DNA from: Elusimicrobiota bacterium
GTDB taxonomy: Bacteria; Elusimicrobiota; Elusimicrobia; UBA1565; UBA9628
NCBI GenBank assembly: GCA_003452935.1
Contig: DMMY01000012.1
Location: forward strand, 181,931-245,930
DNA length: 64,000 bases
Direction: 5' to 3'
Of the stretch, positions 39,557 through 48,673 are shown piece by piece (the stretch's first letter is position 1; every line of letters begins with the position of its first letter). The translations under genes and the position numbers were made by a program. Below the pieces are notes generated by a model that saw only the letters and a list, made by a program, of their open reading frames with translations, ran no database searches and was not told the origin of the DNA.

Positions 39557-41394
39557 CTCTTGAACTCCCTTTCCAGAAGCTGAAGCAGGCTGATCGTTTC
39601 TTCGCTCAGGCTGGGCGGCAATCCCGCGCCGCCGGCTCCTGGCGGCGCGAAACGCCGGGAATCGAGCTCCTCCCAGAGGCTGCGGATGCGGTCGATCGAT
39701 TCTTCGGCGACGTGCGGCTGGCGCAGGCGCAGCAGCTCCTGGACGCGGCGCATGGTGAGGCCGGAGGCGGGCTCCGCGAGCTTGTCGGCCAGGTATCCGC
39801 AAAGGGCTTCGGTCAGGAGTCCCGCGGCCGCGGCCTCATCCGATGCGCGCCGCGCCGCGCGCAGCCGGCGCATGGCCGCTTTCCAGGCGCCGCGGAACCT
39901 GGCTCCCTTCGGGTCCGCGGCCAGCCGCCCGCGGTAGAGGGAAAAGGCCAAGGTCCAGGCAAAAAACAGAAAAGGCGGAGCGTGCGCCGGGCCGGCGTCG
40001 GCCACGGCTTCGAGGACGCGGGTGAAGATCGCGGCCCCGGGTCGGACTTTTATGTAAGCGATGTCCTCGTTGATGCGCGTCAGGCCGCGGGCCGCGGGCG
40101 CGGCAGGGGCCGTAAATCCCACGGCCGGCGCCGCGTTGGCGTCGCCCGGAGTCACGGTCACGAATCCGGGCTTGGTTTCCGCGCTGACATAGGTCCCGCT
40201 GCGCGGGTCGAAGTATGAGAAGACGATCGGCCCAATGACCAGATCGCCGGAGACGCGAGGGACGAGAACGGTCCGGATGACTCGGGAGCCTTGCACCAGG
40301 TCTGCCTTCTTTTCTTGGTTGACGGAACTTACGGGGTCGAACACCCGCCAGGAGGGCAGGGGCGGCAGGCTGGGATCGCCGATGGCCTTAAGATTGCCGG
40401 CTCCCTGCACGGTGATAGTCAGGTTGACCGCCTCCCCCACTTTTGACCGCGTCTTGTCCAAGGCGGCCGAAATGGAGAACTTCCCCACCGCGCCGCTGAA
40501 ATTCTGGGGTTTGCCCGCCGCGGGCAGCGGCGCGACTTCCAATGACAGGCGCTGCGAGGACAGGGTCTTGGTCCGAGGCGCCGCGAAGCCCTGCGCGAAA
40601 AACCGATCGAAAAAGTCGGGCGAGAACGGATCCGCGTTGAGCGCTTGCTGGACCGCGCAGCGCACAACGGCCGCGCCTATATTCATGCGCCCCGCTTGCA
40701 GGGGGAACAACGCCGATTTGATCTCCGTGACATAGTAGGTCCGGCCCTTGACCACGGCGTTGTAATGGCGCAGCGGCGGCAGGTCCTCGATCAGAAAGCC
40801 TTCGAGCTTCGGAGGCTCGTATTCCGGATTGCTGTTGAGACTGACCGCCGTGTAGAACTTGACGGACAGGGTGACCTGCTCGTTGACATAGGCCTTCTTC
40901 TTGTCCAGTTCCGATGTGACGAAGAAATCGGGCGCCCCGGCCACGGCTGGGGCGGCTTGCGGCGGGCCGGACCGGGAAGCGGCCGGCGGCTGGGGCGCCG
41001 CCGCGGAGGCTCCCGGCCGGCTGACCTGGATCTCGATCGGTTCGGTCTGGGCCGAGGCGCCTTGGGCCGATACGCCTATGGGAGGGATGATTCCTTTGCC
41101 CACGGCGCGGGGGATCAGGACGAAGGTGTGAGTGACGGAACTGGTGACCCGTCCGTTGACGAACGATATGCTCTGGTTGCGGCCCGAGGAGTAGGCGCTG
41201 AAGTTCTGCAAGGCCGGCAGCTGCGGGTCGGGCAGGGAGGCTTGCGGACCGGTAATGGTGACCGCCAGGACCACCTGGTCGTCCAGGGCGACCTGGGTCT
41301 TGTTGACCTCGGCGGTGATGGAAAGCTGGGCGTGGGCCGAGGCGGCGAAAAGAAAGATCGCGGGCCATCCCCACGACATGAATTGACCGCGCAT
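39553..41394 (-). CDS. BatD-like oxygen-tolerance protein
   Basis: 613 residues. Signal peptide, then β-sandwich repeats typical of BatD (ITAEVNKTQVALDDQVVLAV, VTSELDKKKAYVNEQVTLSV, SAALDKTRSKVGEAVNLTI), one transmembrane helix near 465-485, and a cytoplasmic tail. A Pro/Ala linker separates the first repeats. BatD proteins sit in the inner membrane with most mass in the periplasm. Directly adjoins BatBC with no gap. Confidence 0.88.
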   Translation of the reverse strand: MRGQFMSWGWPAIFLFAASAHAQLSITAEVNKTQVALDDQVVLAVTITGPQASLPDPQLPALQNFSAYSSGRNQSISFVNGRVTSSVTHTFVLIPRAVGKGIIPPIGVSAQGASAQTEPIEIQVSRPGASAAAPQPPAASRSGPPQAAPAVAGAPDFFVTSELDKKKAYVNEQVTLSVKFYTAVSLNSNPEYEPPKLEGFLIEDLPPLRHYNAVVKGRTYYVTEIKSALFPLQAGRMNIGAAVVRCAVQQALNADPFSPDFFDRFFAQGFAAPRTKTLSSQRLSLEVAPLPAAGKPQNFSGAVGKFSISAALDKTRSKVGEAVNLTITVQGAGNLKAIGDPSLPPLPSWRVFDPVSSVNQEKKADLVQGSRVIRTVLVPRVSGDLVIGPIVFSYFDPRSGTYVSAETKPGFVTVTPGDANAAPAVGFTAPAAPAARGLTRINEDIAYIKVRPGAAIFTRVLEAVADAGPAHAPPFLFFAWTLAFSLYRGRLAADPKGARFRGAWKAAMRRLRAARRASDEAAAAGLLTEALCGYLADKLAEPASGLTMRRVQELLRLRQPHVAEESIDRIRSLWEELDSRRFAPPGAGGAGLPPSLSEETISLLQLLEREFKR

Positions 41395-43059
41395 TTACCA
41401 ATCCTCCTGGCCTTGGGGCGGCTCGCGCTTGGGTTTTTGCTGGATCAGCTTGTGGTCCGGACGCTCCTTCTCCGAAACCGAACGCATGATGCGCTGGGCG
41501 TCCTCCTTGGACATTTGTCCATGAGGCCGGGGGGGCGGCGGCTTTTGCTGATCCTGGGATTTCCCCCCCTGCCCCTGCTTGCGCGAGTCGTCGGGCTTGG
41601 ACTGCTGATTTTGTTTGGGGTTGTTGCATTGCTTGCGCGGGGGCGGAGGATTCTTGAGCATGCGCAGGGCCACGGCCAGGTTATGCCGCGCGTCGGTATC
41701 CTTGGGGTTGAGAACCACGGCTCTGCGAAACGCCGCCACGGCGCCGCGGTAGTCCTGCTTGCCCGCCAGGGCGTTGCCCAGATTGTAGTAAGCGTCGGCT
41801 CTCATGGCCGGCGGAGCCTTTGGATCCTCGGCCAGGCGCAGAAAACCCTGCGCGGCCAGGTCATAATCTTCCAGGCGAAAGAGGGCGTCCGCGGAGTTGA
41901 ACTCCGGCCGCGGGTCTCCCGGCTTCTGCGCCCGGCGATATCTCTGCAAAGCCTCCTCGTAGCGCATCTTTTCATAGAGTTTGTTTCCGGCCCGCAGGTC
42001 GGACTCTGCGCCCGCGGCTCGCGCGGGAGCCGGGATCAGGGCGAGCAGCAGGAGCCCCGCGGCGACTCTGCGCAGGGGTATGAGAAGCTCGCCCAAGAGC
42101 AGCAGGAAGGCCAGTCCGAGAGGAAAGAGGAAGCGATTGCGGTACTGGTGGGCGGTGCCGGAGACGCCCTGGGATTTTTCCAGGGCGTCGATCTGGCGGG
42201 CAATATCTGCGACCTCGTCGGCCGATGGGCTGGCGCGCCAGTAGGCCCCGCCCGTGGCCTGCGCCATTTCCATGAGAGTCTTTTCTCCAAGGCGGCTGAT
42301 CACGGTTTGCCCCTTGCGGTCTTTTTTGTATCCGGTCAGCGCGTTCGATCCTGCTTCCTTGATGGGCAGGGGGGTGCCCTCTGGGGTTCCGATGCCGATG
42401 GCGTATATCTTGATTCCCGAGGCCGCGGCCTCGGCGGCCGCGCCCAGCGGATCGGTGTGATGGTCCTCTCCGTCGGTCAGAAGCACCACGGCCTTGCCTC
42501 CGGAGTAGCGCCCCAGCGCCTCGGCCGCGGTCCGGACCGCGGTCCCTATGGCGGTGCCGGGGGTGGGGATGGAGCCGACCGAGAGGCCGCCCAATATCTG
42601 CTTGGCGGCGTCGATGTCGCTGGTCAGCGGGCAGATCATCCCGGCGTCCCCGGCGAAGGCCGCGATGCCCACGCGATTGCCGCGCAGCGAGTCGAGCAAT
42701 AGGGAAAGCTCGTTCTTGGATTTTTCCATGCGGTTGGGTGAGACGTCCTCCGCCAGCATGGAAAGAGAGACGTCCACGGCGATGACGACCTGCCGGACCG
42801 AGGCCTTGGTTGTGACGAGTTCCACGCCCCATTGCGGGCCGGCCAGGGCTATGAAGATCAGGGCCAGGGCGGCCGTCTGCGCGGCGGCCTTGAGCCGCCG
42901 CCGCGCGGCCGTCTCCGGAGGCAGCAGGCGCGCGATCGTGCCGGGATTGCCCATGAGCCCGGCCAGTTTGCGCCTTCTGGCCGCGGCCCAATAGAACAGC
43001 CCGCCGGCCAGGGCCGCGGAGGCGAGCATGCCCAGCAGGTACAGCGGGTTCCTAAACAT
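41395..43059 (-). CDS. BatB-BatC fusion (VWA domain plus TPR)
   Basis: 554 residues. Two transmembrane helices flank a VWA domain with intact MIDAS: DVSLSM, later T in GTPGTA, and LLTDGEDHH. A third helix (about 300-325) is followed by a signal-like segment and then TPR units (ADAYYNLGNALAGKQDYRGA) with a Gln/Pro/Lys tail. In many genomes BatB and BatC are separate; the segment AAGLLLLALIPAPARA between them looks like an old BatC signal peptide. Confidence 0.9.
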   Translation of the reverse strand: MFRNPLYLLGMLASAALAGGLFYWAAARRRKLAGLMGNPGTIARLLPPETAARRRLKAAAQTAALALIFIALAGPQWGVELVTTKASVRQVVIAVDVSLSMLAEDVSPNRMEKSKNELSLLLDSLRGNRVGIAAFAGDAGMICPLTSDIDAAKQILGGLSVGSIPTPGTAIGTAVRTAAEALGRYSGGKAVVLLTDGEDHHTDPLGAAAEAAASGIKIYAIGIGTPEGTPLPIKEAGSNALTGYKKDRKGQTVISRLGEKTLMEMAQATGGAYWRASPSADEVADIARQIDALEKSQGVSGTAHQYRNRFLFPLGLAFLLLLGELLIPLRRVAAGLLLLALIPAPARAAGAESDLRAGNKLYEKMRYEEALQRYRRAQKPGDPRPEFNSADALFRLEDYDLAAQGFLRLAEDPKAPPAMRADAYYNLGNALAGKQDYRGAVAAFRRAVVLNPKDTDARHNLAVALRMLKNPPPPRKQCNNPKQNQQSKPDDSRKQGQGGKSQDQQKPPPPRPHGQMSKEDAQRIMRSVSEKERPDHKLIQQKPKREPPQGQEDW

Positions 43060-44052
43060 TCAAGGCCACCTCAAAAGCAGGCCCTGCGCCAGCCCGATCT
43101 CGAACAGGAGCAGCAGGGCCGCGGCCAGCGCCGGGGCATGGTATAGGTCGGCGCGGGAAACGATCTCGGGCCGCTTGACCGCGGATTTCTCCAGACGATC
43201 TATTTCCGCGTAGACGGCGCGCAGCTCGGAAAGATTGGTCGCGCGCCAGTATTTCCCGTTGGTCAGCCGCGCGATTTCCAAGAGGGTGTCTTCATCGAGA
43301 TCCTCATCCACGCGGACCATGACCCGGCCGTAGTTTGGGTCGTCGACCGGCATGACGCTTTCCCCCCTCTTGGCCGTGCCGATGGCGTAGATCTTGACTC
43401 CCAAGGCGGCTGCGGTCTTCGCGGCGGTTATGGCGTCGAGACCGACGTTGCCTCGGCCGTCGGTCAGGAGGATGAGTATCCGGGTCGTGGCCGAACCCGC
43501 CTTGAGATGGTTGATTCCCGAGATGATGCCCTCGCCCAAGGCCGTGCCGTCGACGCCGGTCATGCCCGCGCCCAGGCCTTGTATCCTTTGGGTCAGGGCG
43601 TCATAGTCGAGAGTGAGAGGGCACGCCAGCATCGGAGCCCCGCCGAAAACGACCAGGCCGATGCGGTCCTCGATGCGGCCCTGCACGAATCGTATGGCCG
43701 TGTCCTTGGCCGCTTCCAGTCGGTTGGAGGGCTGGAAATCGACGGCGTTCATGGAGAGAGAGGTATCCAAAGCCATCATGATGTCGATGCCTTGTCCCGG
43801 GCCGGAGAGCTGGCTGGTGACCTTTTGCGGCCGGGCCAGCCCCACGCCCAGCAGCGCGAGCGCCGCCAGCCTCACGGCTAAAGGCAGCCATTGGGCCAGG
43901 CGAGAGCGCAACGACGCGGCCGCGCTCCACGCGGCCAGCGCGGGAAATGGAAGCGCGGGTCTGCCGCCGGGTTCCTGGCGCGCCGCGACCCACCAGACCG
44001 CCGCCAGGGCGAGCGGCAGCGACAAGAGCATCCAGGGCAGGGCCAATCTCAC
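43060..44052 (-). CDS. BatA-like VWA protein
   Basis: 330 residues. N-terminal helices (about 5-20 and 55-75), a VWA domain with MIDAS motif ALDTSLSM and LLTDGRGNVG, and a C-terminal helix near 305-325. Paralogue of the N-terminal half of BatBC. Overlaps the upstream gene by four bases and ends one base before BatBC. Confidence 0.9.
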   Translation of the reverse strand: MRLALPWMLLSLPLALAAVWWVAARQEPGGRPALPFPALAAWSAAASLRSRLAQWLPLAVRLAALALLGVGLARPQKVTSQLSGPGQGIDIMMALDTSLSMNAVDFQPSNRLEAAKDTAIRFVQGRIEDRIGLVVFGGAPMLACPLTLDYDALTQRIQGLGAGMTGVDGTALGEGIISGINHLKAGSATTRILILLTDGRGNVGLDAITAAKTAAALGVKIYAIGTAKRGESVMPVDDPNYGRVMVRVDEDLDEDTLLEIARLTNGKYWRATNLSELRAVYAEIDRLEKSAVKRPEIVSRADLYHAPALAAALLLLFEIGLAQGLLLRWP

Positions 44053-44984
44053 GGCTTGGCCTCCTGGAGCTGGGCCGCGCCGGCAAGTTCCCTGGGCGTA
44101 GTCTCCCGCACCATCTGCCGCGCCGCCTCCAAGTCGGACTTTCCCCAGCCCGGCAAGGGCTCGACCTTGGCGAACTTGACGAGGTCCGCCCGCTCAAAGA
44201 GGTCCCGGAACAGGGCCGGCAACGTTCGGCCAAGCTCCAGACGCCGCAACTGGCGAATCAGTTCCGCGGTCGTCCGGCGCGTGGCGGCCAGGCCGTAGCG
44301 CCGTTCCAGGTAGCGTCTGATGATATCCGTCAGGATTCCGTAATACTCTTTATGGCGGTTCTCCGACCAGAGGCTGGAAGCTTCCAGCCGGGAGAGCTCC
44401 TCTTCGGCTATGGCTTCCGGGGGACGGTCGTCATCTTGCGGACCGTCCGCGACGGAGAACTCTCGGCCGCGCGTGCGGCGTCTCATGTTCCAGTACCATA
44501 GTCCCAGGCCGGCCAGGGGCAGCAGGAGCCAGGGCCACAGCGGCAGCCGGGCGCGTCGGGGCGGCTTGATGTCCTTGAGGTTCTGATCCTTATCGGCGCC
44601 GGCAGGATCCAGGACTTCCAGAACGAACGGGGATGTCAAGGTCCGGGCCGCTGCGGCTGGGCCCAGGGTCCAGAACAGACGGAAGTCGCGCCGGCCCAAG
44701 TCGAGCGGAATTACGGTGATCTCGAAGAGGCGCTTCGGGGAACTCGGATCGCCGGCGACAGCCTGGACTTGCGCGATCGCCAGACTATCCGTTGTGGAGC
44801 TCTGCAGGTCCAGGGCCAGCGGCGTGCCGGGCTGGACTTGGGCGGCCGCCCGGATGATCACGGGCTCCCCCAATTGGGCGGAGGCCGGCGCTTCCAGGAC
44901 CACGGACTCGCTCGGAGCCGCCGGGCCCGCGGCTGTCCAGCCGCAGGCGGCCAGCAGGGTCAGGATCGCCGGCAGGCAGCTCAT
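44049..44984 (-). CDS. DUF4381-like membrane protein of the Bat operon
   Basis: 311 residues. Short hydrophobic N-terminus with a lipobox-like LLAAC, a β-rich periplasmic part (about 25-135), one transmembrane helix (LWPWLLLPLAGLGLWYW, about 148-164), and a cytoplasmic helical domain including ENRHKEYYGILTDIIRRYLERRYGL, the pattern of DUF4381 proteins placed between DUF58 and BatA genes. Overlaps both neighbours by four bases. Confidence 0.75.
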   Translation of the reverse strand: MSCLPAILTLLAACGWTAAGPAAPSESVVLEAPASAQLGEPVIIRAAAQVQPGTPLALDLQSSTTDSLAIAQVQAVAGDPSSPKRLFEITVIPLDLGRRDFRLFWTLGPAAAARTLTSPFVLEVLDPAGADKDQNLKDIKPPRRARLPLWPWLLLPLAGLGLWYWNMRRRTRGREFSVADGPQDDDRPPEAIAEEELSRLEASSLWSENRHKEYYGILTDIIRRYLERRYGLAATRRTTAELIRQLRRLELGRTLPALFRDLFERADLVKFAKVEPLPGWGKSDLEAARQMVRETTPRELAGAAQLQEAKP

Positions 44985-45865
44985 CTGCGCAGTCTCCTGG
45001 CCCGCCGCCGGAAAAAGCGGATAAGGGGGTCGATATAGGGCTGGTCCGTCGTGATGCGGATGAAATCGAGCCCGGATCGCGCGAAGAACTCGTCGAGTTT
45101 TTTCTGGCGTTCGTCTTCCTCTCGCCGCAGGCGGTTCAAGAGCCCGGAGGCCGCCGCATCGACGAGGAGGCGCCGTCCTGATTCCGGATCCTCCAGATCC
45201 ACGAAAGCGTTGAGCCGGGGCAGCTCCCTTTCCCGGGGGTCCGAGACCACGATCGGGACCACGTCATGCTTGAGCGCGGCCAAGCGCAAGGATTGTTCGA
45301 AATCCTGGTCGCGGAAATCCGATATGAGGAAAAGGATGCAGCGCCGCTTGAGCACCTTCACCATGGTCTCGAGGCTGGCGCCGATGCGCGTGCCGCGCCG
45401 CCGGGGCTCGAAAGCCAGGATTTCCCGTATGATGTGCAGGGCGTGGCGCCGTCCCTTCTTGGGAGGGATGTGCTCCTCGACTCCTTCCGTGAACACGAAA
45501 AGGCCCGCCTTGTCGTTGTTTTGCAGAGCCGAGAACGCCAAGACGGCGGAGAGTTCCGCGGCGATTTCCTTTTTCAATCGCGGCCCGCTGCCGAAAAATT
45601 GGGAACCCGAGAGATCGCAGGCGATGGCCACGGTCAGCTCCCTCTCCTCGGCGTACTGCCGCACGTGGGGCCGGCCCGTGCGCGCGGTCACGTTCCAATC
45701 GATGGCGCGCACGTCATCTCCGGGCACGTACTCGCGCACTTCCGCGAACTCCATGCCTCGCCCCTTGAAGACGCTTAGATACTCGCCGGCCAGGGTCTCG
45801 GTGACGAGACGGCCGGTCATGATCTCTATGCGGCGGACGTGGGCGAGGATTTCTGGGGAGATCAT
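44981..45865 (-). CDS. DUF58 protein (VWA-like, MoxR-associated)
   Basis: 294 residues. The DUF58 signature GMEFAEVREYVPGDDVRAID-W is complete, followed by RPHVRQYAEERE and a VWA-like core (ACDLSGSQFF with a partial MIDAS; LFLISDFRDQDF). Such proteins are substrates or partners of MoxR ATPases. Cytoplasmic, no signal. Confidence 0.93.
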   Translation of the reverse strand: MISPEILAHVRRIEIMTGRLVTETLAGEYLSVFKGRGMEFAEVREYVPGDDVRAIDWNVTARTGRPHVRQYAEERELTVAIACDLSGSQFFGSGPRLKKEIAAELSAVLAFSALQNNDKAGLFVFTEGVEEHIPPKKGRRHALHIIREILAFEPRRRGTRIGASLETMVKVLKRRCILFLISDFRDQDFEQSLRLAALKHDVVPIVVSDPRERELPRLNAFVDLEDPESGRRLLVDAAASGLLNRLRREEDERQKKLDEFFARSGLDFIRITTDQPYIDPLIRFFRRRARRLRR

Positions 45866-45905
45866 GATCTCGAATGGCGATTCGAAGTCGGCGGAACCTC
45901 CGGGA

Positions 45906-46895
45906 CTAGGGGACCTCGACGGCCTCGAAAAGGGATTGGATGATGTCCTCGGCGGCGACGTTCTCGGCCTCGGCCTCGTAGCTAACGATGACGCGGTGGC
46001 GCAAAACGTCGGCGCCGATGGATTTGACGTCCTCCGGAGTGACGTAGCCGCGCCCGTTGAGGAAGGCGAAGGCCTTGGCCGCCTGGGCCAGATAGATGCT
46101 GGCGCGCGGGCTGGCCCCGTAGCTGATGAGGTTCTTGAGCTTGGCCAGGCGATGGCTCTCCGGGTCCCGGGTCGCGAACACCAGCTCCAGGATATAGTTT
46201 TTGATTTTTTCGTCGAGATATATCTCGGAGGCGACCTGGCGGGCGCGCAGCAGCTGCTCGGGCTTGGCGATACGGGAGCATTGGGGCGCCTGCTGGGAGG
46301 TCATCCTTTCCAGGATGGAACGCTCCTCGCTCTTGGAGGGATAGGTGATCCGGATCTTGAGCATGAAGCGGTCCACCTGGGCTTCGGGCAGGGGGTAAGT
46401 GCCCTCCTGTTCGATGGGGTTCTGGGTGGCCAGGACGATAAACGGTTCGGGCAGCTGATAGGTGGAGTTGCCGATGGTCACGTGGCGCTCCTGCATGGCT
46501 TCGAGCAGGGCGCTTTGCACCTTGGCCGGAGCCCGGTTGATTTCGTCCGCCAGGATGATGTTCGAGAACAGCGGCCCCTTGTGCACCGAGAAAGTCGAGT
46601 CCTTGGGATTGAAGATCATGGTGCCGGTCAGGTCCGCCGGCAGCAGGTCCGGAGTGAACTGAATGCGCGAAAAACCGCATTCGACGCAATGGGCCAGGGT
46701 CTTGATGGTCAGGGTCTTGGCCAAGCCCGGCACTCCCTCAAGAAGAATATGGCCGTTGGCGAGGAGTCCGGTCAGGATGCGGTCGATGACTTCCTCCTGG
46801 CCGACGATCACGCGCGCGATCTCGCGCTTGAGTTCGGCCACGAAAATGCTTTCCTCGGCGACTTTCTTGTTGATTTCCTTGATTCCCAGTTCCAT
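45906..46895 (-). CDS. MoxR-family AAA+ ATPase
   Basis: 329 residues. Walker A LEGVPGLAKTLTIK, Walker B FSNIILADEINRAPAKVQ, sensor 1 VLATQNPIEQEGTYPLPEAQ, sensor 2 GASPRASIYLAQ. Likely a chaperone that remodels the VWA proteins encoded downstream. It begins the DUF58-to-BatE block; a 40-base gap precedes DUF58. Confidence 0.95.
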   Translation of the reverse strand: MELGIKEINKKVAEESIFVAELKREIARVIVGQEEVIDRILTGLLANGHILLEGVPGLAKTLTIKTLAHCVECGFSRIQFTPDLLPADLTGTMIFNPKDSTFSVHKGPLFSNIILADEINRAPAKVQSALLEAMQERHVTIGNSTYQLPEPFIVLATQNPIEQEGTYPLPEAQVDRFMLKIRITYPSKSEERSILERMTSQQAPQCSRIAKPEQLLRARQVASEIYLDEKIKNYILELVFATRDPESHRLAKLKNLISYGASPRASIYLAQAAKAFAFLNGRGYVTPEDVKSIGADVLRHRVIVSYEAEAENVAAEDIIQSLFEAVEVP

Positions 46896-46918
46896 GATGC
46901 GTGGATTCCTCCTGCTGG

Positions 46919-47542
46919 CTAATAAGCGCGCGACGGCGGAAGTTCCAGCCCGAAATCGAAAGGCGATTTGCGGGAGCGTTTGAACGCGCGGTCATAGTCG
47001 CTCTGCAATTTCTCCGCCAGGGCCGCGAATTCCCGCCGGCGCTGGTCTTGGAAATGTCCCAGGGCCCGCAGGGCCTCGATTTTCACTTCCGGCTCCACGG
47101 CCTTGAGCTCCTCCGTGATCCAGGGTATGGCCGCCGGGTCTCCGACCTCGGCCATGGCCCGCAGGCAGGAGATCTGGACGTCCTTCTCCGGGTCGCCGAG
47201 GCCGCGTATGAGGGGCGGCAGAACGGATATGTTCTCGACCCGGCGCATCGCTTCCGCGCTCTTGCGGCGGATTTCCATGTCCGGATCCTCGGCCATGATT
47301 TTATCCATAAGCTCGATGATTTCCGGATCCTTGATCGTGATCAAAAGAGAGATCGCCGCCCAGCGCACCTGCGCGTCGACGTCCTTGGCCGAGGCGCGCA
47401 CCTGATGGATCTGCTCCATGGTGAGCACGGGCGACACCGGCAGGTCCAGACTCGGCGCGGGCGGCGGCGGCGGGGGCTGTTTTTGGCGCTCGCAGTAATA
47501 GAACCCGCCGACGAGCAGCAGCGCCAGCAGGGACCACTTCAT
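46919..47542 (-). CDS. Membrane-anchored HEAT-repeat protein (copy 2)
   Basis: 207 residues from ATG 47542. One N-terminal helix (WSLLALLLVGGFYYCE), a run of Pro, then HEAT repeats (VRWAAISLLITIKDPEIIE, IRRKSAEAMRRVENISVLPP, VKIEALRALGHFQ). Same layout as the gene just upstream, so the two look like paralogues. Its stop is 23 bases before MoxR. Confidence 0.75.
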   Translation of the reverse strand: MKWSLLALLLVGGFYYCERQKQPPPPPPAPSLDLPVSPVLTMEQIHQVRASAKDVDAQVRWAAISLLITIKDPEIIELMDKIMAEDPDMEIRRKSAEAMRRVENISVLPPLIRGLGDPEKDVQISCLRAMAEVGDPAAIPWITEELKAVEPEVKIEALRALGHFQDQRRREFAALAEKLQSDYDRAFKRSRKSPFDFGLELPPSRAY

Positions 47543-47552
47543 GGCGGTTTCT

Positions 47553-48230
47553 CTATCGTCCGGCCCGTGCGGCTTCCTCGGCCTGTTTTCGGAGCGCCTC
47601 TTGCCGCTGTTTTTCGGCCTCGATGAGCGCGTTCTTTCTGTCCTGGAGGCTGTTGAGCGTCTTAAGCGCCTGCAGCCGGACTCTCTCATCCGGATCCTTG
47701 AGGCAATCAGTCAAAGACGAGGCTACCGCGTAGTCCCCCACCTCGATGAGCGCTTCGAGAGCCGCGATGCGGATTTCCGGGGTGGAGTCCTGGGTGGCCC
47801 ATATCAAGTTCCGGGTGATAAGGTCGTTGATCGTGTCCTGGGTTTTGGACGCGGGGGTCTCCGGGGAGTCCGCGGCCAGTTCCACAAGCGTCGTTCTGGG
47901 AGAGCCGCGCTTGCCCAGCAGGGCTATGATTTTGATGCGCAGCTCCTGGTCCGGATCCTTGTGCAGTTTTTCGAACACGACATCGAAGAAGGCGGGAATC
48001 TTCATCTTGTCGAGGAAAACGATGGCTTCCCACCTGACCGTGGGGTCTTGGTCGTTGGAGGACTTGATGATCTTGGATTGCTCGGCCGCGCTGATGACCG
48101 GGGCCGCCACCGACATGATGGCGGGAGGCGGAGGCGGAGGCGGAAGCGGAGGCTTGGGTTTGAATTGCTGCCAACTGAGGTAGCCGGCGATGCCCAGCAG
48201 CACGGCCATCATTAGGTATTTCATCTTCAC
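47553..48230 (-). CDS. Membrane-anchored HEAT-repeat protein (copy 1)
   Basis: 225 residues. N-terminal helix (YLMMAVLLGIAGYLSW), nine-proline linker, then HEAT repeats (VRWEAIVFLDKMKIPAFFD, IRIAALEALIEVGDYAVA, VRLQALKTLNSLQ), ending in a charged helix. No family-specific function is recognised. A scaffold for the Bat complex is a reasonable guess from position only. Confidence 0.75.
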   Translation of the reverse strand: MKMKYLMMAVLLGIAGYLSWQQFKPKPPLPPPPPPPAIMSVAAPVISAAEQSKIIKSSNDQDPTVRWEAIVFLDKMKIPAFFDVVFEKLHKDPDQELRIKIIALLGKRGSPRTTLVELAADSPETPASKTQDTINDLITRNLIWATQDSTPEIRIAALEALIEVGDYAVASSLTDCLKDPDERVRLQALKTLNSLQDRKNALIEAEKQRQEALRKQAEEAARAGR

Positions 48231-48238
48231 CTCCCGCG

Positions 48239-48649
48239 CTAAGCGGCGCGCGCGGGGCTCTCGAGAAGCGCGCGCGCCTTCTGTACGTTCTCGACCGCGA
48301 CGAGGATGCGGGACGTCCCCCCGCTGGCTGACGTGCCGTAGACCGTGGTGATGTTGATCTTGCCTTCGCCGAGGACTTTGGCGAGATTGTAGAGCTGTCC
48401 CGGCTTATCGTCGACCTCGACGGACAAGAGGCTGGTCTCGACGCTCGAGAAGCCGCCGCCGGAAAGCACGGCCGAACCGTCGGCATCCGCGGAGACCGCG
48501 ATGCGGACCACTCCTGAGTCATCCCTGACCTCGGAGGCCAACCCCAGGATATTGATGCCTCTATCGGTGAAAAGCCGGGCCAAGGAACTCAAGGCGCCCG
48601 GACGGTTCGGCATGAACACGCTGAACTGTTTGATTATTTCGACTTTCAA
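48239..48649 (-). CDS. Tandem ACT-domain protein
   Basis: 136 residues with two ACT units: IIKQFSVFMPNRPGALSSLA...GINILGLA and VETSLLSVEVDDKPGQLYNL...INITTVYG. Each has the P/RPGxL ligand-loop and INI motif, which suggests an amino-acid sensor rather than an enzyme. No enzyme gene that it would regulate is adjacent. Confidence 0.85.
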   Translation of the reverse strand: MKVEIIKQFSVFMPNRPGALSSLARLFTDRGINILGLASEVRDDSGVVRIAVSADADGSAVLSGGGFSSVETSLLSVEVDDKPGQLYNLAKVLGEGKINITTVYGTSASGGTSRILVAVENVQKARALLESPARAA

Positions 48650-48673
48650 GAGCCACTCTCCTGTTTTTGTCGA

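Noticed and set aside
45906..48230. MoxR/VWA/HEAT block as a phage-defence ternary system
   Set aside because: The downstream genes are complete BatA-BatE homologues with membrane anchors, which fits the aerotolerance-type operon; no effector or nuclease is present.
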